A stretch of 34,981 nt of DNA from Porogramme epimiltina. Taxonomy: Eukaryota; Basidiomycota; Agaricomycetes; Polyporales; Polyporaceae. Every line of letters begins with the position of its first letter. Within the stretch, counting starts at the first letter, position 1. Location of the stretch: assembly GCA_900155495.1 (NCBI GenBank), contig FTLJ01001244.1, positions 1 through 34,981 on the forward strand, written 5' to 3'. A program made the translations under genes and the position numbers. The notes beneath the pieces were generated by a model. It had not been told where the DNA came from. It made no database searches and saw only the letters and a program-made list of their open reading frames with translations. Shown in pieces: positions 10,754 to 23,245 of this stretch.

Positions 10754-13700
10754 ATGTCCCACCCCCCGGCTGAGGGTGGCGTGCCGTTCTCGTTGTAAGT
10801 GTTGTCTCTCTTGCCGTGACTTTTCGGCTGCTCTTCACTTACATCCTATGTGCAGCTTTGTGGAACTAATCAGTGCTCTGGCGAAGATACGACCTCATAC
10901 AACGTCAGAGCGGCAGCCGCGAAATGCACGTTATGTCGACAGCCTTTCCTATAAGACATTCAAGAATTGGGTGACTGCCTTACGGGATCGCTACTCGCCA
11001 CTGCCTTCTCATACCACCGCTATCATTTTCCGCTTGCTATTTCCTGAAGAGAACGTTCAACGCAAGTATGGTATGCAAGAGACCCGTCTGGCTCAATACC
11101 TTGTGAAGATCCTAGGGGTATCATCTGCCGCAGCGGGACGGGGCGAGCGACTAAGAAACTGGAAAGAAGAGGACGCTCTGGGATGCCTAGGCGAAGAGGT
11201 GAAGACCGTTATGTCGGACGCCGCCCATTCTCAAGGTTCGACAACTGTGGTCACCCTCGAGCAAGTCGATATTCTCCTTTCCGAACTTGCGTCAAAATGC
11301 GCCTTCTCTGCGAGCTCTGTCCATGAATTGTCCTCCGCCATAGCTCCTCGACGTACGAGAGAGGCTATCTTGACAACACTTTACACCTCCCTAGGACCCG
11401 CCGAATGCGCTGTGGTCACACAGATAATCCTGAAAGATCTGCGACCACTACTATACCCCGTCCCTCGCTCTGCAGCGCATTATACTGCAGCGTTGCTACG
11501 GTATAACAGCAACGCGATCACGATGCTTACAAAGGAGGCCGCAATGCACGCCTGGGATCCCTCCGGCCGTTTAGGGATGATATACAAATCCAGAGCCGAA
11601 GTCGACGAAGCAGCGCAGAGATTCGAGGACTTGAGACACGGAGGCCCTATGCCTCAGCCTGTAGTTGGAACTCCGATCCAGGTGCGGTCATTTGTGGACG
11701 GTTTGTATGACGTGTGTATATTAACTTGCAGTACAGATCCCGAAGTGCGTCAAGGGCCAGGGGATTGCACAGGCCCTCCGTATATTACAGAACGCCGACA
11801 AGGTCTGGATGGAGACGAAGTATGATGGGGAGCGAGCACAAATCCATGTATGGCTCGAGGACGATGGAACGTCACAAATCAAAATCTTCAGCAAGAGCGG
11901 TAGAGAGTCTACCTGGGACAGAGCTGGCATTCATTCGTGCGTTCAAAGTGATCTCTTTCATGGAATGTCGCTTATCAAGAAACTCCAGAATTGTTCGACA
12001 CGCGCTAGGATTATCGGATGATGAATTATCGCCTCAACAAGAGCCACCATTCAGGGAAAGCATCGTGGTCGAGGCGGAGATGGTCGCATTCTCGGAAGCT
12101 CTCGGTCGCATTGATGGTATAGTATCTGCTTCTTATGAAAATCCCCCTCTCACTGATTGTATGCAGAGTTCTGGCGGATTAGAAGTCTCATCGCTAGTAC
12201 AGCCGTCGGTGTCCGTCGTAGGATCCCGTCTCGAGTAGCTTCAATGATCCAGGATGCGTTGTATGTCATACCGGCCCCATTCTCTCCGCCGTCTCCAAAC
12301 TGATGATAGAACGCAGGCAATCACAGTGCTCTATGACCTCAAATGCTTCAGAGGGCGGGACGCGTCATCTAGCCCTTGTCTTTTTCGACATATTGTTGAT
12401 CGACGGCGTACCTCTTCTATCGTCGGGGTACGCTGAACGACGGGCAGCTTTAGAGCGAGTCATAAAGACGACCCCCGGATACGCAATGCTTGCGGAACGG
12501 ACGTGCATTGACCTCACACTCCCCGACGCTGACGAAATTTGCAGACAGGCATTTTCCAAGCTACTAGCGAATTACCAGGAAGGTGCTGTTCTAAAGGCTG
12601 AGAGTGCACAGTATGCGGAGAGACGTCTACCTTGGGTCAAGGTATGTCTTACCCTTAAGAAATACACGAGTAACCGACAGAAAGATCTTCAGCTGAAGGC
12701 GGACTACATACCCGGTTACGGGGATAATATCGACCTCGTCCTCATAGCTGCATCCTGGGAAAAGGAGCGCGCAAGGGAGCTGAGAGGTATGTTTTATTCA
12801 TGTGTATCCAACTTCGCTGCCTCACAGTAGGCGGCATAGTTCCTCCGACTGCATATACGACATTCTATTTTGCTGCGCTCGCGAATTCAGAAGACATCGA
12901 GGCTAGCGTATGTCTCCCCTTCCCTTTTTTCTGGGTTATCGCTGGTTATATTGTTGACCTGTCCAAACACACTAGTCTCAGAGCCGCCCTCATTTCAACA
13001 TTCTCTTCACTTCATCATACGGATTGGACAGAGCACAGCTGGAACAACTGAACTTCATGATCAAGACCTCAGAGCCCATCAACTACCGGGAAGGGGTATG
13101 TGCAATGCACTTCGGTGTCTCATCCTTCAATCTGACTTCACACCTCTTTTGGCACAGGCAGCCTCCCTGCTCCCATACACTTACAAGATGGGCCACGGTC
13201 TCCCCAACCCTGCGGCATTCCTCACGCAGCCGCTGCTTGGTGAATTGTTCGGGGCGGGGTTCACCAAATCCCAAGGAAATTCGGTAAGATGGTAACTACC
13301 TTGTATCATCTCCGAAACTAATGCTCGGTTGCCACAGTACTATGAGCTTCGTTTCCCTCGTATAACCAAGATATATCGTCCTTCCGACCGCTCGTGGATT
13401 GATGGGACGCCAATGTCCGAGTACGAGTCCATCGCCCGCTCTGCGGTCGGGCGCGACCGCATTGGCAAGGCCGAAGACGACTGGGCGCAAGACGTCTTCT
13501 TACCTGGACAGCCAGCCTCCCCTGGAGTGCGCTCATCGCAGAAGCGGAAAGAAACGGAGAGCCTGTGGATCGAGAGATTGGCCGCGGCAGACAAAAGGGC
13601 AGATCCGAGCGGGAGCCCGAGCAAGAGACCTCGCATCGCGCTCCGTACGGAACAAAGGCGGAAGACGACGGACGAGGACAATGTAGAGAACACGGGAACA

Positions 13701-14573
13701 TCTAAAACGAGCGTGCAACAAAGAGGAGCGGATAACGAGTCGGCGGAAGGACAGCCAGGAAGATTAAGGGTTGGACTGTTGCGGCTAGCCTCCGTGACAA
13801 ACTTGGCGACATCGCCGATGCTTACCTCGACTTCCGCGCCCACGACGGCACTACCAAGGACCTCGGCGCTCGAAACCGGCTCTCCGCCTCCGCCTCCGTC
13901 GCCATTACGCAAAGCCCACCCCTTCGCGAGGGAACCTGACTCATCTCCGGAGGGTGCAATGATCTTGGATCCCCATTTTTCTCCCCGTCGGTCTTCTGAC
14001 ACAGAATCAATGCCGCTTCTCCAACGGGACGCGGGGACGAGTCAAACAGCTATGTCCCCGCCCGAACTCGTCCAATCGGCAAATTTAGATGCCATCCAGC
14101 CCATTGTCCTTCCAGTCGAAGAGGATGTCAAACCCACGTTCACTCCATCCTTTCGGATGAACCCACAGCCCACGCTGCACCATTTCCTCAAGGACGCGGT
14201 CGTGTGGCTCGCGCGCCCAGCAAGTTCGCCGCGCCCCTCGTGGCGGGCGCCCTCACATGCAGTGATACCTCCTGGGAGTCAGTTGCACACGTTGGACGCC
14301 CTTCTACTTGCATGCGGATGGGGCGATGTGGTTCCTTGTCCGTGGGTGATCCGCGGCGTCGTGTTCATCGACGACGCCGAAGAGGCGCGGTCACACAAGG
14401 AGCGCGCGTTGAGCGAGCTTACAGCGCGCCGGCAGCAGCTCTTACAAGAAGGAGGCGGCGGGAAGTGTAAGCCAATAATCGTGCTCAGCATGAAGCTCCT
14501 GGCGTACGACACGCTCGAGGCAAGCGTGACGGCGGAAGAGTTAGAGGCTGGAGCGGTTTGCAGGTTTGGGTGA
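10754..14573 (+). CDS. ATP-dependent DNA ligase, ligase IV-like, with long C-terminal tail
   Basis: Seals DNA nicks through an enzyme-adenylate intermediate; likely nuclear. Predicted about 1083 residues. Exons: 10754-10794, 10856-11681, 11737-11936, 11989-12116, 12167-12260, 12317-12641, 12693-12786, 12840-12907, 12982-13095, 13158-13283, 13338-14573; introns 50-74 nt, all in frame. The N-terminal DNA-binding domain (about 15-290) includes FKNWVTALRDRYSPLP and FRLLFPEENVQRKYGMQET. Motif I is ETKYDGERAQIH with the adenylated lysine near K317; FFDILLIDG lies near 452, EGAVLK near 518-523 and WVKLKADYIPGYGD near 536. The OB-fold part ends near LRFPRITKIYRPSDRSW. Residues from about 690 are disordered and Ser/Pro-rich, then a final conserved-looking block contains LHTLDALLLACGW and may be a degenerate BRCT domain. 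It could be canonical ligase IV or the separate fungal ligase IV-like group. The acceptor of intron 7 is the least certain (12839 chosen because it yields RVPPTAYTTFY). Confidence 0.9.
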
Positions 14574-14924
14574 TGGCGGAGTGAAGTATTGTTATTCATT
14601 AAAATAGTCGCATGGCCGCCTACATACAATCCCCGTTCTATAATCTCTCAATTAAGCTCTAATAGAGATTCTGTTCTCTCCTCATTCAGCGGGAGCTTGA
14701 GTGCATATGTTTCCGTTCAACTACGAGAGTTGCCTTTTCAAGAATGACGCAGCTCGGCAAAGCTAGCGCGCCAGTGGAGCTCCCGACGCTCTCGCCGTCG
14801 AGCTTGACCTCTCTCCGCCCCCCGTGCTTCATCCATCCCCGGCTGCTCTCTGCAGCCCAGTGTCTTTCCTCGTAATTGACTGCTGCTGGGATGTTCTCGC
14901 CGCACCCGGAGGCCTCGTGAATCG
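14574..14924. other. Intergenic, ligase 3' end to TMEM170 start
   Basis: 351 bp with an AT-rich first third (about 14590-14670) suited to a 3' UTR and terminator. No reading frame or regulatory motif could be assigned with confidence. Confidence 0.55.
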
Positions 14925-15750
14925 ATGTCTGACGTGCCGTCCTGGCCCTCGCTATACAACCCCGCAGTGGAACTTCTCCCCCTCGACCATAGAGAGCCAA
15001 TACAGCCGCATGGCAAATACCTCCACGACTCTCATGGTGCGTTTGCTTCTAGTGTATGCTACTGCTACACCTTCTGAATGCGCATGGGCTTCAATTGCCA
15101 TGCCCGCCTCCATCCCCGTAGACGTCTTCCGCTTTACCCTGTATTGGACAATCGTCCTCTATGTCCCCGCGTTCGTCCTGTGCGGGTTCTACGCCTTCCT
15201 CAACCTCTCTTTCCCTCCACGGAAACCTCCGCGGAAGAGCTACCGAACACGTCCGCCACTGCAGCACGTCGGGTCCTCCTACCGAAGCGGAACAGACAGC
15301 GAAAGCATTCCGCTAAGGCGGTACGAGCGACAAACCCTTGGCGCAGGTGGGCGTGGCCAGAGTCAGTTCCACGCCCCGTCACGGTCGCCGGCGAAGCAGA
15401 ACGAGCGACGGTCGCGGCTGACGTTCGCGCTGCTCGTCTTCCTCTGGTTCGCAGTGTTCGCCCTGGGCGGGGCCGTGGTTGGGTCGGCGATTATCGGATA
15501 CGTGCTCGCCTGGCTGTTCAGCTCGGCGAAGTACAACATGTCGACGTACGTCTGTTTCCTTGTCCGTCGGCGACAGACGGGTTCGGTGACGTTGATGGGC
15601 GGGGGCGCACAGATGGATACCTTTGCTAGGGGCGGTGATACAGACTCTTGTGGGGTTCCTTGCGTGAGTGTTGCTTTTGCATCTGCGTCGTCCGTCTTTA
15701 GACTCAATGTAACACCTAGGCTTTGGCCCACTGTCATCGATATCATCTAA
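14925..15750 (+). CDS. TMEM170-family integral membrane protein
   Basis: Predicted 205 residues in four exons: 14925-15036, 15122-15545, 15613-15663, 15720-15750, with introns of 85, 67 and 56 nt. TMEM170 proteins sit in the endoplasmic reticulum/nuclear envelope and influence membrane sheet shape in animals; the fungal role is not established. The start [19 protein letters not shown] leads to the first helix [19 protein letters not shown] and [11 protein letters not shown] basic, serine-rich loop (about 75-130) follows, longer than in animals. Helix 2 is [19 protein letters not shown] followed by [13 protein letters not shown]. The end [30 protein letters not shown] is typical of the fungal family; the splices that create NMSTW and FLALW are what make the terminus fit. 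Confidence 0.88.
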
Positions 15751-17340
15751 GTGCTACGAATTCGCGACGTGATGATCGACCACGTATCATATTCAGTGTG
15801 ATGGCGTGGATTGAAGCGGACTGCTGAAATGAATGCTCAACCCATTCATGGGAACCCTCAACATTGTCTCCTGAACGCCGTGCCAGGGACAGGACATGGC
15901 AATGAGACCATATCGTTGAGAAGAGTGTGGGATGTCGCGATTGACAACGACGGAAAGAAGGATCCGGATATTGATGAGTGAATAGCCAAGAGAAGTACGC
16001 AAACAGGTTCTCAGTAGTGAGCTGTGAACAACTTACAGATATCTCAGTACTGCAATTACCACTAAAGGTGTTCCGACCGCTCCGGCACCGGACCCGACCT
16101 TTAATTACCTAGGTGTGCTCTGCTGAGAATGGTAGTAATTGGGTCCAGCGAGGACACGACTCACGCCAACGTTGAACAACCCGCTCAGTCTCCACTCACA
16201 ACAGCATTTCCAGAAGTACCCCTGCCCTGTGACATAACAGCGCTGTCCATGGGAATGCACAGACCGTAGTCGGACGAAGCATTCCCAGTGAAATACATCA
16301 AGTTATTCTTCAAAGCCATAGTTATAGCCGCCTTGAGAGCACCTGTCGGCCGTGCAGGGTCGTCCTTCGCATGGCTATTCGGAGACCTGCAACTGCATAG
16401 CAAAGTACGTGGATACGTCCATTTCCGGGCCTTCCCTGGTTTCCCAGTGCTCACGACTATGGTGTTATTGTAGCGCCCTAGGCCTATAAGAGCCGTTAGG
16501 GGACTTCTTAGGATAAGGCATGTTTCTTGCGTGGGTGTGGCACCGTTCCCGTATTACCCGCTTCCTAATTTGGTCTATATCTGGTTTTCAAGTTGCCGCC
16601 ACTGATATCATCTGTACTTTGTGATGTGGTCATTACACCACTTCTCATGACCATCTCCAGACCAGATTGAGCATCACGCTCTTCGTTCCACCATGCACCC
16701 ACCATCAAATTCACACCTCCTACTCGCCCATCTGCAAACACCGCCGACGCCGCCCCGGCCCTCGTTCGGCCGGATGGCCAGTGTCTTCTTCGCCGCACAG
16801 TTATAGATGTGACGGGAACGGGACCACAGCATCTGACCGTCGCACGTACGGCACAGGCCTAGGCGATGACGCTCGTCCCGTGGACAGCGTGTGCACTCAT
16901 CCAAGTACATTGTAGGTCCGCCGGCACACCTCTATCAAACATCACTGGGAAGGACTCTGGCCACTGCCTAGGATACGCCGTGCGGCCCGAAACATCTCTC
17001 GCGGCTGCCCAACAATAACCATCCCATACAGGTGAGGGACTAGTTCCGCCGGCTTGCGCCCACTTCTTTTACACAGCCGTTCATCTGCTCATCGCGCAGA
17101 CCGAGGGAAAGCTCCCTGGCAGAGAAGATGATCGAAGCGGGCCCGTTGCGATCACAACACTCGTTCTCCCTCGGTGCGGCAAAACTTCGTGGACGCCTCG
17201 TCCGTCCGCGGACACACATACGCTGTTCGGTTCTCATGCGTCCTTTTCTTCTCGTCCAGGGGAGCAGGCGCGCTAGCCGTTTCACCGAGGTATGGCCCCA
17301 GGCCACAGCGCCCAGCAATCGGGCCCATTAAGACACGAGA
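15751..17340. other. Unassigned stretch with scattered coding-like fragments
   Basis: About 1.6 kb of moderate GC, unlike the DNA that follows. Short open segments have ordinary residue use but no joinable structure. On the minus strand, near 16200-16340, one reads ALKAAITMALKNNLMYF. Near 16600-16710 another reads FADGRVGGVNLMVGAWW. Near 16861-17030 a third reads WDGYCWAAARDVSGRTAYP then RQWPESF. On the plus strand near 17050-17120 there is CAHFFYTAVHLLIAQTEGK. The RQWPESF fragment faintly recalls the wax-synthase-like family of basidiomycetes, but that is a weak guess. This may be a decayed gene or genes. Confidence 0.35.
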
Positions 17341-20300
17341 TCGCGGAAGTCGGGCGGGGCGGCCTCTGGGTCCGCAAGGACCGAAGGACCGAAGCCCCGG
17401 GCCCGTGTCCGCTTCGCCCCATTCGGCGTGGGGGCTTCTCCAGCAGCCCCCCAGGCTTCGCGCGGAGAGCTAGGTTATCCCGACGATTCCACGGACACAG
17501 GATATCTCTCTCGGATCTCCCATTCAGCCTGTGATTGCTGGGCAGGCCCGCCGCACGCAGTGAATGAGGCCAGCGTGCGCGCGAGGCCTGCCGTCGTTGC
17601 AGATCGTGTGCGCGCACTCGGCACGCGCCCGGCCTGGGCCCGAGGCAGCCCTTGGACGGCGGCACGTCCGCGCGGCGACGCGAGAGCGCGCGCACGCGCG
17701 GACGTAAGTAAAGAGGGACGGCGTGCCCACCGCCGCCGTGCGCACGACGCGGGGGCTATTCTTGGCGCCGCCTTCCGTGCTTCTCGCAGCGCGCCCTGTG
17801 CGGGCGAGCGAGCGCGGGCGGGCGGCGGGGTCTCGCGCGCGGGCAGTTGACTGGCGCATGCGAACGCATGCGAGCCCCCCGCTCCCCGGGCGGGCCGCGC
17901 GCTGCACGGCGCCGCATCAGCTGGCCGGTGCGCGCGCGCGTCCCGTCCCCCGCTGTATGCTCGCCGCTCTCATGCCCGCCATCGATAGGCGAACCAATAG
18001 CACCAAATGCGGGCGAGCCGCTGCGATTAGCCCCGCCATCGCCCCCTTGCGGCCCAAGCCCGTCGCCTGGAGGGCCCGGTGCCGTATCCACCCCTCGGAC
18101 TTCTCGCTCGCGCTGACGTTCGCTCGGGGCGCACGCGTTCGCGCGCGCGTCGCGGCGCCGCGCCCCAGGTCCCTGTCCTCGGACGGCTTGTCCAACGGAG
18201 CCCCTTCCGTTCGTTTCGTGCGGTGCCACCGGGGGTGCACGCGCGCGGCTCAGGCATCATGACCGCTCAGCTGGCTTCCCGTTGGAGCGGTCGCGCTGAT
18301 GTTTTCTCATGCACGCCTCTCGCCACTCCCGCCCTGGCCGTTGTTCTGTCGCCCCCGCGCGCCCCCACCACCCGCCTTCGCCCCCGCAGGCGTCCCAAAT
18401 GCGGGCATATTGTGCGTTTGCGCCTCTCGCACGGCGTGGGTGCGGGGCCAGGACTCGGCTCAGACCGCTAACGATCACGCGCGCACTACTCGCGCATCCG
18501 TTCACAGGCTCCGTCTCAACGAACGAACGAACACAAACGAACACAGCGCGTCCGCCGCCGCCGCCACCTGGCCTCGCGACGCAGTCCACGGTGGGCTCAA
18601 CCGCCACGGGTCGCCCGCGGCGGGTCCGGGGTGGCAGACAGCGAAGCCCTTCGTCGCGCGATGGCGCCATCGCGCGCGCGTCCGCCCTCACCGCGGCCCA
18701 ATGCGACCGGGCGCATACCCTCAGCGGGACCGAGGCCCGCCCCGGGGCGTCTCGGGCGCGCTGTTGGTGGTGGGGACGTCGCGAAGGGCAGGCGTGCGAG
18801 CGACGCGCGCCTGCCGGTGCGAGCGCCCGCGTCCCATACGCAGGACCAAGTTTGTCCTCGACTGCTGGCTGCACGCCCAGCCACCGCGCCCGCCCGCCCG
18901 CCCACGCCAGTCGCGCCGTCATCGATGACAGCCGTGTCGGATTCTGTCCACCACGATCGCCGGACGCGTCGTGCCAGGTTCTGTCACAGGGCCGACGCGG
19001 CGCTCGAGGCCCGCCCCTCCCCGCCCGCTAGCCGCCCTGGGCTCTCTACCTCCCCCAGGGCCCCAGGGCCGGTCCCGTCGACGTGTTCTTCTTGCGAATG
19101 ACCCCGACGTCAGCGCCAGGAGGCGTCAGCCCCTGCCCTGCACCCCTGTGCCCCGTAAGGCTCGCGCTAGTCCGCGAAGGGCGGGGACCCGCAGACCGAC
19201 GCGGGCCCACGACGGCCCACGCCCACTGCCGCATCGCGCAAGTTGAATGGAGCCATTCGGAGATGGACCTGGCTTCGCGTGGGAGCACGCACAATACGGA
19301 CGGTACATACGCCCGCCACAGGTCGATGGTTGCCGTAGTGCTGCGCTACGCGGACTTGGGCTCGCTCGCTCGACGACGGGAGGTGGCTGGCCCGAAGACT
19401 TCTCCAAAGCTTCGACGCGACCGCGATCGAAAAGAAGCCCGGGGCTGTAACGACGTCCTCTCCACTCGCGGAGAGGGGATGATGCACGGACATTGCGCGC
19501 AGTGATGACGCCCTGCGCGGCAGAGCCAGACACGAACTCTGTCTTCGATGCTGTAAGTGCTTCTCCATCATATGTGGATGTCGGAGACTCAATGTTGACG
19601 CTGTTGGGCCGTCCAATCGTCCCCCTGCAGCCCCTCGCGCATTCACAGGCTGTGGCGCGTTCCGAGCGAGCAAGGCGTTGTCGTAGGGTTCGAGGCGATT
19701 CTTCCTCGGATGCCGCTGCTTCCCGTTCCGACAAGCTCCAGCGTTCCGAAATACTCAACGCCTCGCGTCGCGGCACTGACAAAGCCTCGGAGTTTCACCG
19801 AGCGCTTCGTCCCTGGAGGTGATGCCGGTCGGTGTGTTTTTGGAATTCGACATACTCACGACACGCCTCCACAGGAGGATCTACTGCTCCCGATGTCCCT
19901 CCATAAGCGGCGCGGCGACACTGCAGGCGCCATGGGCGATCGTGCGGGGTAAGACGCCATTTTCCGGAACTCACGGCGGCGCCAACGTGGACATCGCCAA
20001 GGCCCGTAGGCTTTCTCGGGACTAGCCCCAATGCGGGGTCGAGATGCAGTGTCTGTGCCATCAGGCCTCAAGACCAAGGTGCGTGTATGTATTGTATGTA
20101 AGTGCACTCGCCCAGCGCGCCACATGTCCGCGCGCGGACGACCTTACGAGAGCTCTCCAACAGGGCGCGTCGACACGGAGGAGCTGCCAAGCGCACCCGC
20201 CGTGGGTTTCTCGCCGTTGCTGCGGCGAAACGCGCTTGCGTGCTCTTCAGGGTGGGCTCCCGGTTCCCGATGGTGGCGAGCCCACGAGCTCTAGCCCGCG

Positions 20301-21941
20301 CGGACGCGCGACAGGCCGCGGGCGTCGACGCTCGTGTGCGCCATGAATAAAGCGCAGCGCCGCGGCGCACAAACGGCCCAACAGGATCCCCCGAATATCG
20401 CGGCTCCGAGGAGAGGCCGCCCCACGCAGACGTCACCCCACCCGCAGCCCGAGGAGAACGCCCGATATTTCCATGCCGCACCACCCCACCGCGCTGCAGC
20501 ACGTCCATCGTTCTCGCGGTCGGAGGCGGCGCAGCGCGCGACAGCCATCCTAGCACGCACGCGTGCGGCCAGCCCGAGTACCACGCAGGACACAGCGAGC
20601 CGCCGTACTAAACGCGGCTGACACCGTGAGGACCCGAATGGCGAACGTTCAATATCTGCCACACCGCCAGCCCCGCCGCGGCCTAGGCCCCGCCGCGTCC
20701 TCGGATCCGCTCCCAGCGCGCCCGAGAAAATGCAGCAACGCGATCCCGCGCGCGCCAGCGGGCGCTCCCACTCCAGGCGCTTGGCCGACGCCGCCAAGCG
20801 GGCCGAGCGACCCTCGGTGCTCACCCTCACCGCTCACCGTCACCCTCGCGCACCGTGGGTGCGCGCCGTCCGCGCCCCGCTAAGCGAGAGGAAGAAGGAC
20901 GCGGCGACTTAGCAAACGACGGCGCACGCCCCGCGCGCGCGCGTGTCCCTTCACGCCCCGGCGAATTCGCAGTGCCCAGGACGGGTAAACCCCCCGCGCG
21001 CACACGGGGCACGCACGCGCCTGCACGCGCGCACGAGCGGGCCGTACGCGCCTGCGCTTTTTCCCACCGCCGCAGCGGGCGCGGGCGAGGCGGCGCGTCG
21101 AAGGCGCGAAGCGAAGCGCGGCCGGGGGAGGGGGGGTGGTGGTGGGGTGGTGGTTCGAAGGAAGGCAGGAAGCACCGCCGCGCGCGCGGAGGCGCTGTGA
21201 GCCCGATCGCGCTCGGGCTCCCATGGGGGGGCCCCCCGCCGCTCTGCGACTGCCAGTGGAGCGGGCACGCGGGCGCGCTTCTTCTCCCTTTCCCCATTCC
21301 CGTTTCCGCCATTCCCCTTCTCCTCATTTCCCCTCCCTTGCCTTTAATCTCCTTTCAATTTTCGTTCATTTTCGTTCATTTCCTTTTCTTTTCATCTCTT
21401 TTTCCGCGCCGTTCCGCTTCTGCGCGCGCGGGCGGCACGAGCTCGCGCTGACGCTGACGCTGGAGGCCGTCATAGGCGCATCATGCGCACCCGCGCGCGG
21501 CGGAGGGATGGAAGCGCGGCGGGGCGGGCGGGCGGTGGGAGCGCTCCAAGGCCCGCAGAAGGCGTCGAAGCCGGCGGCGGCGTGCGGGCGCGAACGTTCG
21601 CCTGCTGCAGCGGGCGTTCGATATTCAATAATGCGATTCTATATACGATTCAATACACGATGCACGATACACGACGTCCAGTTGCACTTGCCGACGCCGC
21701 CGCTGCGTGCAGGGTGGGTGTGCCGTCTGGGAACGCGCGGCGGCAATAAGGCGAGGGAGGGTCGCGATAATGGAAAGTACGTATGCGTGCGTGTGTATGT
21801 GGCACACCCGCCCGGCCCTGAAGGGTCGGCAGGGCTCTGTGGATTGAATGGCAATATGCTGCCAACGAACATCCTACTTAGCGGGCGCGTGTGCGCGCGT
21901 ACGAGAGGCTGGATCATATACTTAGAACCGTGCCGATATCT

Positions 21942-21970
21942 GGGGTGGGATGGGGATGGGGATGGGGGGG
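21942..21970 (+). other. G-quadruplex motif
   Basis: Four or more runs of three to seven G separated by one to two bases, mostly in GGGGAT units. This fits a strong intramolecular quadruplex on the plus strand. Confidence 0.75.
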
Positions 21971-23222
21971 CGACGGGCCATGCGGCGTTAACCCTGAGGC
22001 TAGACGGCGCGTCGAAGTGAAGTTGCGAGTGACGCGACGAGGAAATGAAGTGGCTGGTGGGAAGCCACACGCCGGGCGTGGACGGGCGGCGCGGTATGTT
22101 CTTTCGTATGTGTGGGGAAAAACGGACGCACCGCAGATCGATTACGCGACGCGTGAGCGAGCGGCGTGTGTGGGCTACTCACTTACCCTGCAGCACCCGT
22201 CGAGGGCAGCAGCAAAATTGTCCGCATCACCGGCCCGCCTGGAGGTGCGATGTGGCATGGAAGTTTTTTTTCTGCGGTGTGAGCGAGTGTGAGTATGTGA
22301 GTGTGCGAGCGTGAGTGTGAATGGTGAGTGGGAGTGGAGTGGGAGTGTGGCCGACCGAAGGTGCGTCCGAGCACTGCGTTCATGTGTGCCGCCGACGCCG
22401 ACGCCTCCTCGCGCGTGGGTTCCTCGCAGATGTCGCGGCGAAATCTAGGCGATGGTGGCCGTGCCCCCACATACAGCCCAGCGCGCGCTGCCCCTGGTCG
22501 CTGCGAGCAGCAGCGGACGGAGGTGCGCGCGCGCGACCCAAGATGTGTATTTTCGGTGCCAAGCCTCACAGCTCGGTGGCCCGCCGAGCCGCCGCGGGCC
22601 ACACGCCCCCTCGAGCATTCGCGCGGTCCATACTTGTCCCTCCCCCAACCTCGCGACGACATACACGCCACGTCCGCTCGCGCAGCGGCGCACAGCCGAC
22701 AAGTGCGCGAGCGGGTTGGGGTGTGGGCGCGTGCGAGGATCCGCAGCGGCGCTCGCCCCTGTGCGCTCCCAGCGCCGCCCCTGCTGCAGCAGTGGTCCTG
22801 CGGTCGTGGGTGGGGGGTGCCTGCCGCCCCGCCCGTGCGGCGCGACCGCTCCCAGCGATGGGCCGCACAAAGCCCTTCGCAGGCGGGATGCGCACGCGCG
22901 GGCCCCAAGGCGGGCTGCGGCCGCGTCGCACGCGGTGGAGGGGTGGGTGGAGGGCGCGCGACGCGGCCAAGCGTGCTCCGGGAGGCGTTGCAAGAAAGTT
23001 TTTAGGACCGCAGGCGCGGCAGGGCGCGGTGATAGGATAGGCACATGCGGATCCAGAGTTTCGACGGCGCTCGATGTTCGACGCGGCGGTGCACCACCAC
23101 CACCGCCGCAGACGACGCAGGAGAAGAAAGGGAAGGGGGTCGGGGTGACGTGCGCCGGGTCGAGGCGTCCGGTAGGCGCGGGCGGGGGTGGGGCGTGCAC
23201 CGTGCGGGGGTGGCCGTGGGTA

Positions 23223-23245
23223 CGCCCGCGAAAATTTCGCGGGCG
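23223..23245. repeat. Perfect 11-bp inverted repeat around AAAATTT
   Basis: The arm CGCCCGCGAAA, one spacer base, then TTTCGCGGGCG. Each half contains a TTTCGCGG-type sequence, like the E2F/MBF family of cell-cycle sites. A related GCGAAAATTTGCG lies at 5251-5263. Function is an inference only. Confidence 0.6.

Noticed and set aside
12787..12830. Alternative 41- or 44-nt intron 7 in the ligase
   Set aside because: Both keep the frame but are shorter than every other intron in the gene and insert extra glycines before VPPTAYTTFY; the 53-nt choice fits better.
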